From: Paenibacillus sp. JNUCC32
Lineage (GTDB): Bacteria > Bacillota > Bacilli > Paenibacillales > Paenibacillaceae
Direction: 5' to 3'
NCBI RefSeq assembly: GCF_014863545.1
Contig: NZ_CP062260.1
Location: 3,844,001-3,908,000, forward strand
DNA: 64,000 nt
Position 1 is the stretch's first letter. Every line of letters begins with the position of its first letter. Below, piece after piece: positions 8,683-17,967 of this stretch. A program made the position numbers and the translations under genes. The notes below the pieces were generated by a model. It worked only from the letters and a program-made list of their open reading frames with translations. It was not told where the DNA came from and made no database searches.

Positions 8683-9781
8683 CCCCCTTCACCCCCCGAA
8701 CTTTAGCGATCAAGAGCAGCAGTGCCGGAAGCACCCATGCGAATCCGACCCCCATATAACTGATCCATTCGGCAAATACGTTGAGTTCTCGGAGCGAGCT
8801 CGGCAATAAACCGAGAATGAACAGTACCGGTCCAAGAACAAGGATCATCATAAATCTTCGATGTTTAGGGAATACGGATTCCAGCGCCAATAAAGCCACG
8901 TCAAACGCCATCGCATTCGTGCTGAACAACGTCATCAACCAGATGACAAAAAAGAAAAATTCAAACCGTTCGAATATTCCTCCCGGAACTTCAACCTCTT
9001 TGGCCAATTCGGCTAACGGATACAGCGTATTGGAAACCACCATCGGTCCAAAAACGCCAATGACAAACACAAAAACAACAAAGTATATGCAGATCGGTAT
9101 CAGCAGCCCGCGTAAGAGAGAGCCTGGAAGCTTGCTTTTCCTAGCGACATAGATGTTGTAGAACAGCATGATCTCCAGTCCGAGGTAGGAGAATACCGTA
9201 TCCTTCGAAGAGGCAACGATTCTTCTCCAATCGGTTTTAAACACAGGCAGCAGAAAGTGCATGTTTAAGCTTCCAAGATTCAAGAGGACGATCAGCAGCA
9301 AAATCGTGACAACGATGGGAAAGAAAATCAGGTTCAAGCGCACCAAAGCGATGCTTGGACCGGCAACGGCATAGATTAATACCAGCAAGTAAACCAGCCC
9401 GATGATTTCCTCCGGCGTGTTATCGAATAAATACAGCCTCGTTATCGTAGAAACGCCGCGCACTTGATAACTGACAAATAACAAAAAGTAGAGACTCATT
9501 AACAGCGTCAACACATGGGCTGCTTTTCGGCTCAAAATCATCGAGGCCATTGCATGATAGTTTTTACCGGGAAACCTCGAAGCCAATACGCCGATGGCCC
9601 AAGCAAATACAAATGCGATCATGCCGCCCAGAATGATCGGCATCCAGCCATCCGAGAACTGGGTCTTCTTCGCAATCGTATGAGGGAGCGTGAGGATTCC
9701 GAGTCCAATCATCATATTGCTGACAGAGTAGACAATCTCTTTTCTGCCGATTGTTTGACTGCTTCGTTGGTTAAGGTTCAA
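8675..9781 (-). CDS. gerKB: Spore germination permease-like protein, GerAB family
   Basis: A 368-residue integral membrane protein of the amino acid/polyamine transporter-like GerAB family, with about ten hydrophobic segments and the typical N-terminal SVSNMMIGLGILTLPH motif. In germinant receptors the B subunit is the likely ligand-binding component. The start appears to be TTG at 9781, six bases after the GerA-type stop, with GGTGA as a weak ribosome site; no ATG lies upstream. It overlaps the C gene at its end. Confidence 0.9.
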   Translation of the reverse strand: MNLNQRSSQTIGRKEIVYSVSNMMIGLGILTLPHTIAKKTQFSDGWMPIILGGMIAFVFAWAIGVLASRFPGKNYHAMASMILSRKAAHVLTLLMSLYFLLFVSYQVRGVSTITRLYLFDNTPEEIIGLVYLLVLIYAVAGPSIALVRLNLIFFPIVVTILLLIVLLNLGSLNMHFLLPVFKTDWRRIVASSKDTVFSYLGLEIMLFYNIYVARKSKLPGSLLRGLLIPICIYFVVFVFVIGVFGPMVVSNTLYPLAELAKEVEVPGGIFERFEFFFFVIWLMTLFSTNAMAFDVALLALESVFPKHRRFMMILVLGPVLFILGLLPSSLRELNVFAEWISYMGVGFAWVLPALLLLIAKVRGVKGDG

Positions 9782-9787
9782 TACGAA

Positions 9788-11296
9788 TCACCGCTTTTTT
9801 GCCCGATGGATATCCTGGGGCTTCATAAATAAAGGTCTGAGCGTAAGCCAAGTCACCGGCACGCGGATAAACATATCCTTCCAATCGTGCTGAACAGAGG
9901 GGGCAATGGGACTCAGATACGGGATTCCGAAACTATGCAGCCTCATCAAGTGGATACAGATCATGATAAAGGTCAGCACGATCCCATACAGTCCCAAAAA
10001 GCTTGCAGCAATCATGATCGCAAAGCGCAGCATTCGAAAAGAAATGCCTGCGCTGTAAGACGGAATGGCAAAGGAGGATATTGCTGTCAGTGCCACGATG
10101 ATGACCATAATCGGGCTCACGATCCCCGCCTGAACCGCAGCCTCCCCGATCACAAGTCCTCCGACAATACCGATCGTTTGACCTATCGGTTTCGGCAGGC
10201 GAATTCCCGCTTCGCGCAGCAATTCCAGTGTAACTTCCATCAGTAAGGCTTCGATCACTGCAGGAAAGGGCACCCCTTCCCGTGAAGCAGCAATCGAGAA
10301 TACGAGCTTAAACGGGATCATGCCGGGATGGAAAGACAGGATGGCAATATACAGCGCGGGAAGAAACAAGGTAATTCCGATGGCCACAAGACGCAGCAAA
10401 CGTATCAGCGAACCAATGCTCCATCGTTCGTAATAATCCTCCGGGGAATGTAACAGGGAAATGAAAGTAAACGGAAGCAGAAGCACAAAAGGGGTACCGT
10501 CCAGCAAAATCGCTACTTTTCCCTGCAGCAGGGCGGAAGTGACTTTATCCGGTCGCTCGGTATTGAGGATCTGGGGAAACGGCGATAAAAAGCTGTCCTC
10601 GATCCATTGCTCCACCGTCCCGGATTCAGGGGCATAGTCGAGATCCAGCGACTTCAGCCGGCGGTTGACTTCTTCGATCAGCTCCGGATTCGTCAATCCT
10701 TTAATATAGACGACCGCAAGCGACTGGTTCGATCGCCTGCCGATGATATGGGGGTCGATCGTCAGATTGGGCTCGCGAATATGTCTTCGCAGCAGGGAGA
10801 TGTTAGTGTAGATGCTTTCCGTAAATCCTACTCTCGGGCCGCGCACCAGCGCTTCGGTTTGAGGTTCCTCAATGCTCCGTCCCGGCCATTTGCGGGTTTT
10901 GATCAGCAGGACCTCATCCGTACCCTCCAGCATAAGAATCGTATCGCCCGAAAGAATGACCGGAATGACTTCATCCCAGCGTCTCGTTCGGTTGGTGATC
11001 TGCAGGGATATCATCCGATTCTCGATTTCATGGAGAACATGCCGCACATCCTTCATGGATGACGCGTATTGCTCCGGGTTATGCTGAATCGGCTGGATAA
11101 TCTGCTCCTTAATCAACAACTGATCGGATAATCCTTCCAAGCTGACAATGGCCGAGGTATATGAAACACCCCCAACCTGAAGCACTTTGGTGGTGAGGTC
11201 GCTGGGGTCATTGAGCAACAGACTTAATGTTTCCAGGTTTTCCTTTAGGTGCGTTGACAGGAATTCAGGCGTTTGGCCAGGCTGCTTCGTCTTCAT
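9788..11296 (-). CDS. gerKA: Spore germination protein, GerAA family
   Basis: A 502-residue A subunit of a germinant receptor. The large hydrophilic N-terminal half (two globular subdomains, with the recognisable segment LYIKGLTNPELIEEV-like VVYIKGLTNPELIEEV) is followed by a membrane region containing EGVPFPAVIEALLMEVTLELLREA, a strongly conserved GerA stretch. It is first in the operon A-B-C-small protein. The ATG at 11296 has GAGG and GGAG purine runs upstream. The roughly 70-base leader back to the chemoreceptor terminator should hold a forespore promoter, but I could not place a convincing sigma-G or sigma-F site. Confidence 0.93.
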   Translation of the reverse strand: MKTKQPGQTPEFLSTHLKENLETLSLLLNDPSDLTTKVLQVGGVSYTSAIVSLEGLSDQLLIKEQIIQPIQHNPEQYASSMKDVRHVLHEIENRMISLQITNRTRRWDEVIPVILSGDTILMLEGTDEVLLIKTRKWPGRSIEEPQTEALVRGPRVGFTESIYTNISLLRRHIREPNLTIDPHIIGRRSNQSLAVVYIKGLTNPELIEEVNRRLKSLDLDYAPESGTVEQWIEDSFLSPFPQILNTERPDKVTSALLQGKVAILLDGTPFVLLLPFTFISLLHSPEDYYERWSIGSLIRLLRLVAIGITLFLPALYIAILSFHPGMIPFKLVFSIAASREGVPFPAVIEALLMEVTLELLREAGIRLPKPIGQTIGIVGGLVIGEAAVQAGIVSPIMVIIVALTAISSFAIPSYSAGISFRMLRFAIMIAASFLGLYGIVLTFIMICIHLMRLHSFGIPYLSPIAPSVQHDWKDMFIRVPVTWLTLRPLFMKPQDIHRAKKR

Positions 11297-11365
11297 GTGA
11301 CCTCGACTCCTTCAACCATATTCTCCGTTATGATACCCTCTGAAATCCATTTTTATCCGTAACAG

Positions 11366-11405
11366 AAAAAAGGCTGCTCCTACCGCTTAACGGATGGAAC
11401 AGCCT
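11366..11405 (-). terminator. Terminator after the chemoreceptor gene
   Basis: On the minus strand GGCTGTTCC and GGAGCAGCC pair around a 15-base loop and are followed by six T. It separates the chemoreceptor unit from the ger operon. Confidence 0.8.
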
Positions 11406-11418
11406 ATGAAACAACTTT

Positions 11419-13593
11419 CTATAATCTAAAACGAGACAAGGTCTCTTTCAGCTCATTCGATACATTCTCAAGCTGTGTTGACAGATTGACCAGCTGACTG
11501 CTGACGCTTTGCTGCTCTGTGGAGAGAGAAGCCACCTCTTCCGAAGTTGCGGAGGATTCTTCGGCTACCGCGCTCACATTGCTCATCGCTTCCGAAAGCA
11601 CATTTTGAGATTCATTCAACTCATCAATCGAATGCGTGACGGAATCCAAGCGATCGATAAATTCTACCATCTGCTGTTGAACGGATACGAAGATATCGTT
11701 CGTTTCCTTAACGGCATCCATCTGACCTTTGAAGAGCGGGTTCGCATCGAGCAGTACCTGCACGGTTTCGTTCATCTCGGCCATGATGCGGTCCGTAATT
11801 TGGCTGACCATATCGATGGATTGCCTGGATTGGTCTGCCAACTGGCGGATTTCATCGGCCACGACCATGAAGCCTTTACCGGCTGCTCCGGCACGGGCCG
11901 CTTCGATCGTTGCATTCAAGGAGAGGATGTTCGTTTGCTTAGTGATGTTCTGAAGCACATCAAGCACTTTGGCAACCGAAGATGTCGTTTCCTTCAAGCC
12001 ATCAACCTTATGCATCATCGAGCGGGTCATATCCTCGGTCTGATGGGTCTTATCCAGCAAGTCGCTCAAATGCTTCGTTCCCAGCTCACTGGAGCTTTCT
12101 ACGTGACGGGCCGATTTGCCCATCTCTTCGTTAGCCGTAACAACGATTTGCATCTGCTTCGAGATGTTGTTGGTCAGATCGCTGCCACGCTCTGCTTCAA
12201 CTGCCAGACTGCTGGCTCCGTTCGCAATTTCCTCGGTAGCCACGGCAATTTCTTTGGCCGAAATCGCAGTCTTCTTCGAGGCATCGCTTAATTCTGCAGC
12301 CGTTCGAAGCACTTCCTGGGCGGTATTGCTCGTTTGCTGCACGAGTCCGGTAATCTGCTCCATCATATCGTTGAAGCTGGCCGAGAGCTGACCGATTTCG
12401 TCCTGGCTCTTATGGTCTGTACGAACATTCAAATTCCCTTTAGCGCCTTCCTTCATCAGCAGGTTCAGCTTGCCTATCGGACGGGCAATCATTCTTACCA
12501 TCCAAATACCGATCAGAATGGCAAAAATAACGTCGATCGCAGCCACGATCAGCGTGATGACCAGTATGCTGGAGGCATCCTTCGTGAGCTCGCTGGTTTG
12601 GACAGAGCCTACGAGCTTCCAATCGTTCGTGCTCAGCGTATTGTAAACCGCCAGTACATTTCTTCCTTCCTCATCCTTCGTTCTTACGTCATCCGTTTTG
12701 GTGTCGGCCGGAAACTCTTTCGCAAACGTCCAAGCGGTTTCCGAACCCACGATGGAGGAATCGCTGGAGGAAACAACGATGCCTTCCGGACTGATCAATT
12801 GCAGTTGACCGTTCTCGCCAAGGTTAATTCCCTTCAGCTGGGCATCCAGCACCGAGGCGTTCAGTTCAAACATGACGACATACGTAGACGTCAGGTCGTT
12901 CATGGAACCCAAGGAGCGGGCAATCGTGAAATACGGAGCACCGCTGTTCTGCATCGTTGGCAGCCACATAATCTTCTTGTCGCCTTCCTTCAGTTCGGCA
13001 TACCAGCTTTGCTCAAGGACGGTTTTGGAGGATTCCGAGGATTGTCCTGCGGATATGATCTTCTCTCCCTTGGAAGGGATCAAATAAATGGCTCTGATGG
13101 CCGAGTCCGACGTAATCTGATTGGATAGTTTATCGCGGATGGTCCGCTCTACCGTAAACGCATCGTACTCGCTTAACTTCTTATCCGTGTACTCGGACAA
13201 CAATTTCTGCAATTCAATGTCATAGAAGATTTGTCTGCCGGCATTCTCGTACTTATCCAGAATGATGTCGATTTTCTCGGAGGTTTGGATAATCGTCTGC
13301 TGATTGCCGTTTGCAGCATTCTTCTCAATCGTGTCCTTTGCCTTGTTGTAAGACAGATACCCCAGGACGATCACAAAAAATACAATGGCTGACAAAAAGA
13401 TCAGGAACAACCGGATTCCGACGGATTTTGCCGGGTTCATCGGCATCCGGCTTATGGCCGTTCCCATGTTGGAAACGAACGACTTGGCAGTATGTATCCC
13501 TGATGATGCCGAAGGCGTTTTCTTTTTCTCTTTGTTTCCCCCGGGCTTCTTGTCCTTTTTCGGTTTCTTATCATGCTGCTCAACTTCTGACAT
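11419..13593 (-). CDS. Methyl-accepting chemotaxis protein
   Basis: ATG at 13593 (724 residues) is preferred because AGGTGA lies upstream; two earlier in-frame starts lack a site. Order of parts: a Lys-rich cytoplasmic head, first membrane segment ([21 protein letters not shown]), a roughly 270-residue extracellular sensor of Cache type, second membrane segment ([21 protein letters not shown]), HAMP domain, and a long coiled-coil signalling domain with the hairpin tip [20 protein letters not shown]. It would detect an unknown ligand and signal through CheA/CheW. The charged 50-residue head before the first membrane helix is unusual. It is flanked by terminators and so stands alone. Confidence 0.93.
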   Translation of the reverse strand: MSEVEQHDKKPKKDKKPGGNKEKKKTPSASSGIHTAKSFVSNMGTAISRMPMNPAKSVGIRLFLIFLSAIVFFVIVLGYLSYNKAKDTIEKNAANGNQQTIIQTSEKIDIILDKYENAGRQIFYDIELQKLLSEYTDKKLSEYDAFTVERTIRDKLSNQITSDSAIRAIYLIPSKGEKIISAGQSSESSKTVLEQSWYAELKEGDKKIMWLPTMQNSGAPYFTIARSLGSMNDLTSTYVVMFELNASVLDAQLKGINLGENGQLQLISPEGIVVSSSDSSIVGSETAWTFAKEFPADTKTDDVRTKDEEGRNVLAVYNTLSTNDWKLVGSVQTSELTKDASSILVITLIVAAIDVIFAILIGIWMVRMIARPIGKLNLLMKEGAKGNLNVRTDHKSQDEIGQLSASFNDMMEQITGLVQQTSNTAQEVLRTAAELSDASKKTAISAKEIAVATEEIANGASSLAVEAERGSDLTNNISKQMQIVVTANEEMGKSARHVESSSELGTKHLSDLLDKTHQTEDMTRSMMHKVDGLKETTSSVAKVLDVLQNITKQTNILSLNATIEAARAGAAGKGFMVVADEIRQLADQSRQSIDMVSQITDRIMAEMNETVQVLLDANPLFKGQMDAVKETNDIFVSVQQQMVEFIDRLDSVTHSIDELNESQNVLSEAMSNVSAVAEESSATSEEVASLSTEQQSVSSQLVNLSTQLENVSNELKETLSRFRL

Positions 13594-13740
13594 TAGCTGT
13601 TCACCTACCACAATCATATTATTAATACGTCGGTCCAATCCCCTGAAACGTATTCGTTACTCTTTATTTCGACAATTGGGGGTGTTTTCCTTTGGGTTTT
13701 CGCAAAAAAATAATTCTTAAATCCTAATTTTTTTGTAAAC

Positions 13741-13776
13741 AAAAAGAATCCAAGGTCCATCCACAGACCCGGATTC
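13741..13776 (-). terminator. Terminator of the trhP operon
   Basis: On the minus strand GAATCCGGGTC pairs with GGACCTTGGATTC (two bases unpaired) and is followed by TTTTTG, 33 bases beyond the trhP2 stop. Confidence 0.85.
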
Positions 13777-13808
13777 TCAATTGTGTAGTTCTTAAGAACT
13801 ATGTTTTA

Positions 13809-15152
13809 TTATCCTTTGCGTTTTCGCATCATATCAAAATGACGCACCGGCTGATCCACCTTCATGCGAATGAGCTGAAGGGGATGGCGAGCTGCATCCA
13901 GTTCGCTTCCATCCTCATCCTGGATAGGCCCAACCGTCTGCTTAAAGAAGGTCCCTTCCGGCCCGAAAAATTCGATTTGATCCCCCGGCTTAAAGTGGTT
14001 CCGCTGCTGGATGACGGCCGTTCCCGAGTGTTCGTCATATTCCATCACCAATCCGGCGAAATCATAAGGCACCGCCTTCTCTTCCGGTTCATAAATATGA
14101 TCCTCATGGTCCGGCGTATCATAGAAAAATCCAGTATTCAGCGGTCGGTTGGCCGCTTTATTAATCTCCTCGATCCATTCCGGCTTCAATACATAATGGT
14201 CAGGGTCGGCCATGTAAGAATCAATCGCCTGTCTATACACATTGACCACGGTCGCAACGTAATGGATCGATTTCATCCGTCCCTCAATCTTGAAGCTGTC
14301 GATTCCGACCTCGATCAGATCCGGAATATGCTCCAACATGCAGAGATCCTTCGACCCCATCGTAAACTGATTATCTTCCGGCTGGAACAGCGGGATCTGG
14401 GTAACGCCCGGTTTGAACGGGGATGGAGCAGGGGCAGGCTGTTCCATCAGCTGCTGCTCTTCCGACACCCAATGTCCCTGCTCTTCTCGTCCATCCTCGA
14501 ACAAATCATATTTCCAACGGCAGGATTGGCAGCATCCCCCCCGGTTGGAATCACGGTCCGTAAAATGGTTGGACAATACGCAGCGACCGGAGAACGAGGA
14601 GCACATTGCTCCATGGATAAAGGCTTCGATCTCAATGTCAACATGCTCTTTAATCGATGCGATTTCCTCCAGGCTTGCCTCCCGTCCCAGTACGACCCGC
14701 GGCAATCCTTCGTCCTTCCAGAATTTCACGGCCTGCCAATTGAGCGTGGACTGCTGCGTGCTCAGATGCACTTCAAGTTTAGGCGCAGCGCGCTTGGCAA
14801 CCTCGATAATCGCCGGATCGGCAGCGATGATCGCTGCAATGCCTGCTTCTTCCAGGCTTCGCAGGTAGGATTCGATGCCTTCGATGTCCTCGTTATGCGC
14901 ATAAATGTTGGTGGCCACAAACACCTTCGCGCCGTATTTCTTCGCGAATTCCACGCCTTCTTTCATTTCTTCGAAGCTGAAGTTGTCCGCATTCGAACGA
15001 AGGCCGTATTTCTGTCCTCCGATATATACCGCATCGGCGCCATAATGCACCGCAAATTTCAGTTTTTCCAAATTACCGGCCGGGGCGAGCAATTCCGGCT
15101 TGTCCAGGCGATAGCGTTTGCCTTTGTATTTTGGCTGTGCCATTGCTTCCAT
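13809..15152 (-). CDS. trhP2: U32 family tRNA hydroxylation protein (YrrO/TrhP2 type)
   Basis: A 447-residue U32 family protein. ATG at 15152 is preferred, nine bases from GGAG; the GTG at 15161 touches that site. The hallmark segment IHGAMCSSFSGRCVLSNHF, plus GGCCQSCRW shortly after, supplies four cysteines expected to hold an iron-sulfur cluster. In B. subtilis, TrhP1 and TrhP2 (YrrN, YrrO) form 5-hydroxyuridine at position 34 of tRNAs from prephenate. Order and sizes match that pair. It lies 12 bases after trhP1 and is followed by a terminator. The historical name collagenase-like peptidase U32 is probably misleading. Confidence 0.88.
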   Translation of the reverse strand: MEAMAQPKYKGKRYRLDKPELLAPAGNLEKLKFAVHYGADAVYIGGQKYGLRSNADNFSFEEMKEGVEFAKKYGAKVFVATNIYAHNEDIEGIESYLRSLEEAGIAAIIAADPAIIEVAKRAAPKLEVHLSTQQSTLNWQAVKFWKDEGLPRVVLGREASLEEIASIKEHVDIEIEAFIHGAMCSSFSGRCVLSNHFTDRDSNRGGCCQSCRWKYDLFEDGREEQGHWVSEEQQLMEQPAPAPSPFKPGVTQIPLFQPEDNQFTMGSKDLCMLEHIPDLIEVGIDSFKIEGRMKSIHYVATVVNVYRQAIDSYMADPDHYVLKPEWIEEINKAANRPLNTGFFYDTPDHEDHIYEPEEKAVPYDFAGLVMEYDEHSGTAVIQQRNHFKPGDQIEFFGPEGTFFKQTVGPIQDEDGSELDAARHPLQLIRMKVDQPVRHFDMMRKRKG

Positions 15153-15164
15153 GCTGTCCACTCC

Positions 15165-16097
15165 TTAATAAACTTGTTCCTTGTAGAAAAATCCAAACGA
15201 CAATTCGCGTTCCGGATCCTGAATCGCGCGGATTCCGTCCATCCACTCTTCCTGAAATGCATAAGCTGAAGCGTCTGCAGCATAGAGATCGACCGCGTTA
15301 CGATACGTTCGAATTACAACCTCATTGTAATGGCGCGGCTTCAGCAGGGTCTCCACCTTAAAGCTGTCCACGCCTGCTGCCATCAGCAGATGCAGATCCT
15401 CCAGAATGCAGATATCCTCCGAACTCATGATATGGGTGCCATTGATATCCTCATAGATCGGATATTTCTCGTCCTGGCGTTCGGCCTCGATGAGAAACAG
15501 GCCTCGCTCTTTGCCCAGGCTGCCGTCATTGACCGGTCTGCCCTGCTGCTGCATGTAACTGTTCACCAGGCGCCGCTTGGAGTGATAGATGTTGGTCATG
15601 CCGTGGACCTGGACCTGCGCTTCCAGCTGAAGCTGCGGCTTCATGTCCGTGACTTCGTCCATATTCAATTCACGCGCCAGAATAACCCGGGAGGCGCCTT
15701 TGCTTCCCCAGTAATTGGCCGTTGAATAGTTGGTGGCGGTCATTTCCGCATTCCAGTGGAGCTTTACCTGCGGAGCCAAGTCTTTTACGGTGGTTAGCAC
15801 CGAGGGATCGTTGAATTCCACCGCATCCACTCCGATGTCTCCGATCGCTTTAACATAAGCGGGAAGCTCCGGCAGCAAATCATTGGTCATTAAGTTGTTC
15901 AAGCTTACGTACACTTTGCTTCCATGCCCGTGAGCAAGCTGCACGACTTGCGCAATTTCGTCCAGGGTCAAACTGCCGGGCAATCTCATGCCGAAGCGGT
16001 CTTCGCCGACAAGCAGCGCATCGGCTCCGGCTTCCAAGTAAGCAGCAGCATCGGCCACGGAGCCGGCTGCCGCCAATAATTCAGGTTTGATACTCAT
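15165..16097 (-). CDS. trhP1: U32 family tRNA hydroxylation protein (YrrN/TrhP1 type)
   Basis: A 310-residue U32 family protein matching YrrN in size and place. It starts with KPELLAAAGSVADAAAYLEAGADALLVGEDRFGMR-like features of the family (a TIM-barrel start). Unlike its partner it lacks the clustered cysteines: the corresponding VHGMTNIYHSKRR segment has none. It probably works with TrhP2 in making 5-hydroxyuridine in tRNA. The ATG has GGGAGG upstream. The O-methyltransferase gene trmR (yrrM), which in B. subtilis sits between mltG and trhP1, is absent here. Confidence 0.87.
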   Translation of the reverse strand: MSIKPELLAAAGSVADAAAYLEAGADALLVGEDRFGMRLPGSLTLDEIAQVVQLAHGHGSKVYVSLNNLMTNDLLPELPAYVKAIGDIGVDAVEFNDPSVLTTVKDLAPQVKLHWNAEMTATNYSTANYWGSKGASRVILARELNMDEVTDMKPQLQLEAQVQVHGMTNIYHSKRRLVNSYMQQQGRPVNDGSLGKERGLFLIEAERQDEKYPIYEDINGTHIMSSEDICILEDLHLLMAAGVDSFKVETLLKPRHYNEVVIRTYRNAVDLYAADASAYAFQEEWMDGIRAIQDPERELSFGFFYKEQVY

Positions 16098-16121
16098 GAT
16101 GATTTCCTCCCTATTAGAGGT

Positions 16122-16192
16122 TGTTCAACAAGCCTCTTTCATGCCGTAGGGTTGAGGCGTCGCCTGCCTGCCGCAATCGGACTTGCTGAACA
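16122..16192. repeat. Imperfect inverted repeat between mltG and trhP1
   Basis: TGTTCAACAAG at 16122-16132 and CTTGCTGAACA at 16182-16192 are inverted copies with one mismatch around a 49-base centre containing TCGCCTGCC. The centre shares that 9-mer with the palindromic element at 18805-18858. It could be a processing or termination structure, or a small dispersed repeat. Confidence 0.5.
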
Positions 16193-16199
16193 CGTCATA

Positions 16200-17252
16200 T
16201 TATTGTTGTGCCATCTTTTTGCTGGCCTCGATGTTTTTTAAATGCTCTTTGTACGTTTTGGCAAAGAGATGCTCTTGCGTACCGTCCTTCTTCGTCACAT
16301 AGAACAAATAATCGGATTTCTCCGGGTTCAGGGCTGCCTGAATGGATTCCAGGCTCGGGCTCGAGATAGGCCCCGGCGGAAGTCCCTTTTGACGATAAGT
16401 GTTGTACGGGCTCTCGACCTCCAGGTCGGCGTAAAGCAGCCGCTCCTTCGGCTTATCTAACAGATATTGAACGGTCGCATCGATTTCAAGCCTCATATCC
16501 TCTTCCAGCCGGTTATAAATCACGCCGGCTACCAGGGCGCGCTCCTGGTCCGCAACCACTTCCCGCTCCACCAGCGAAGCGATGGTCATGAGCTCATGGA
16601 ACGTCACGCCTCGCGCCTCCAGTTGGCTCTCCCAATCCGGAATTTCAGCCAAACGCTTCTCGGTTTCCTTCAGCATGGTCTCTGCGATCCCTTTTGCCGT
16701 TAGATCCTTCTTCGGCAGTTCATAGGTCGCCGGGAATAAGTAGCCCTCCAGATGATGCCTCAGATTTGCTTCTGCGGGAATCTCTTCCGCTATAGGCACA
16801 TTCCAGCCGGATGGCTGATCCACAACCTCCAGGAACTCCTTCTCGTCGATGCCGCTCTCGCGAGCGATGGTTTCCGCCATCTGAAGGATCGTATATCCTT
16901 CGGGGATCGTGAAACGGACCATTTCCTCAGGCTTCACTTCGCCGTTGTTCATCTTGGATAACAGCTCCTGGAAGGGAGTGCCCGGCGTTGCTTCATAGGT
17001 GCCCGCCATGAGACGGCTGCCTTCGCCGCTAAGCTTCAGATAACCTTTAAGTATGAGAGCATTTTTGATCAGTCCCTTTTCCTCAAGCAGATCGGCGATA
17101 GAGGATGTGCTCATGCCGGACTCCACGGTGAATTCGACGGGAGTTTCCGAGCTCTGAACGGGTTGCAAACCATTCCATACGTAGAATACGGCCCCGCCTG
17201 CAATGAGGATCAGAACCAATGCTGCTATTGCCAGTTTCTTCAATCTACTCAT
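16200..17252 (-). CDS. mltG: Endolytic murein transglycosylase
   Basis: A 350-residue MltG/YceG-like protein with one N-terminal membrane helix (about 6-26), a LysM-like region, and the catalytic domain with the active-site Glu in IASLVEREV (Glu229) and the conserved VAGVIYNRL and PGPISSPSLESI segments. It cleaves nascent glycan strands at the outer face of the membrane. The ATG at 17252 abuts the only purine run (AAGGG), so a TTG three codons later, with better spacing, is a possible real start. A terminator-like hairpin sits directly upstream. It is followed by trhP1-trhP2. Confidence 0.93.
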   Translation of the reverse strand: MSRLKKLAIAALVLILIAGGAVFYVWNGLQPVQSSETPVEFTVESGMSTSSIADLLEEKGLIKNALILKGYLKLSGEGSRLMAGTYEATPGTPFQELLSKMNNGEVKPEEMVRFTIPEGYTILQMAETIARESGIDEKEFLEVVDQPSGWNVPIAEEIPAEANLRHHLEGYLFPATYELPKKDLTAKGIAETMLKETEKRLAEIPDWESQLEARGVTFHELMTIASLVEREVVADQERALVAGVIYNRLEEDMRLEIDATVQYLLDKPKERLLYADLEVESPYNTYRQKGLPPGPISSPSLESIQAALNPEKSDYLFYVTKKDGTQEHLFAKTYKEHLKNIEASKKMAQQ

Positions 17253-17263
17253 CCCTTCACACC

Positions 17264-17289
17264 AAAAGGGGCGGACAGCTCCGCCCCTT
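17264..17289 (-). terminator. Terminator-like hairpin immediately before mltG
   Basis: A perfect 10-bp stem (AAGGGGCGGA and TCCGCCCCTT, loop of four) is followed on the minus strand by TTTTGG. It lies between the second DUF1292 gene and mltG, and ends 11 bases before the mltG start, so it may attenuate transcription into mltG. Confidence 0.7.
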
Positions 17290-17336
17290 CCTGAACTTTC
17301 ATTTGAAAATTAAGCATGTGCCCTGCAGGAGGGAAC

Positions 17337-17651
17337 TTAGTCCTCGTCTCCCTCGGGAAACGTCAGCTCATCGTAGAGCTCGGACACATTCTCCCATTCC
17401 TCGTCGTCATCAATGGTGGCCAGCTCCAATCCGCCATCCGCATTCTTCACGATCCGGAGAACCTCGTACTCCTCATCGGTGCGGTCCGGCTGAACCAGAA
17501 TGGCATATCCTTGACCATCCACTTCAAATTCGGCGGCAATATCATAAACCTCGAGATGGCCTTTATCGTCCTCAAGCTCAACACTCTCCCCGAATGCTTC
17601 CTTAAGGGCTTGGGTCCATACGATATTCTCAACCGAAAAATCAGACATCAT
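17337..17651 (-). CDS. DUF1292 protein (second of a tandem pair)
   Basis: A very acidic 104-residue protein of the DUF1292 (YrzB) family with the conserved ending ATIDDDEEWENVSELYDEL. Start codons ATG at 17651 and ATG at 17648 are adjacent and both well spaced from GGGAG; the first overlaps the stop of the preceding gene as ATGA. Function unknown. In Firmicutes a single such gene normally lies between ruvX and mltG; here there are two. Confidence 0.85.
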   Translation of the reverse strand: MMSDFSVENIVWTQALKEAFGESVELEDDKGHLEVYDIAAEFEVDGQGYAILVQPDRTDEEYEVLRIVKNADGGLELATIDDDEEWENVSELYDELTFPEGDED

Positions 17652-17950
17652 TCGTCTCTCCCGTCCAGCTCTTCCACGAGCGTATTGAAGGTTTCTTCAA
17701 CAATGGCCCATTCTTCATCGTCTTCGATCATAAACAATTTCAGGTCTTCTCCGTCTTCCTCATAACGGAAGGCGTAAACCTCGTCGGTCTCTTCTTCTGC
17801 AGACTCCCTTGGTACGACCATCATATATTTGGCATCCGAGCCATCCACTTCGAATTTCATGATGACTTCGAACTCTTCCTCGTTGCCTTCATCGTCGGGA
17901 ATATAAATAATTTCCGGTTCTTCTTCCATACCAATATGCTCATTAGCCAT
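17648..17950 (-). CDS. DUF1292 protein (first of a tandem pair)
   Basis: A 100-residue acidic protein of the DUF1292 family starting at ATG 17950 behind GAGGGTGAT. It ends with FMIEDDEEWAIVEETFNTLVEEL, clearly related to the end of the next gene's product, so the pair arose by duplication. It starts 17 bases after ruvX and overlaps the next gene by four bases. It belongs to the conserved ireB-ruvX-DUF1292-mltG cluster. Function unknown. Confidence 0.88.
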   Translation of the reverse strand: MANEHIGMEEEPEIIYIPDDEGNEEEFEVIMKFEVDGSDAKYMMVVPRESAEEETDEVYAFRYEEDGEDLKLFMIEDDEEWAIVEETFNTLVEELDGRDE

Positions 17951-17967
17951 TGTAATCACCCTCACCT

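Noticed and set aside
11297..11365. Sigma-G promoter for the ger operon
   Set aside because: GGATA and CATAACG are present but about 21 bases apart, longer than expected.
13839..15269. 476-codon plus-strand frame
   Set aside because: Antisense to trhP2 and the end of trhP1; no motif.
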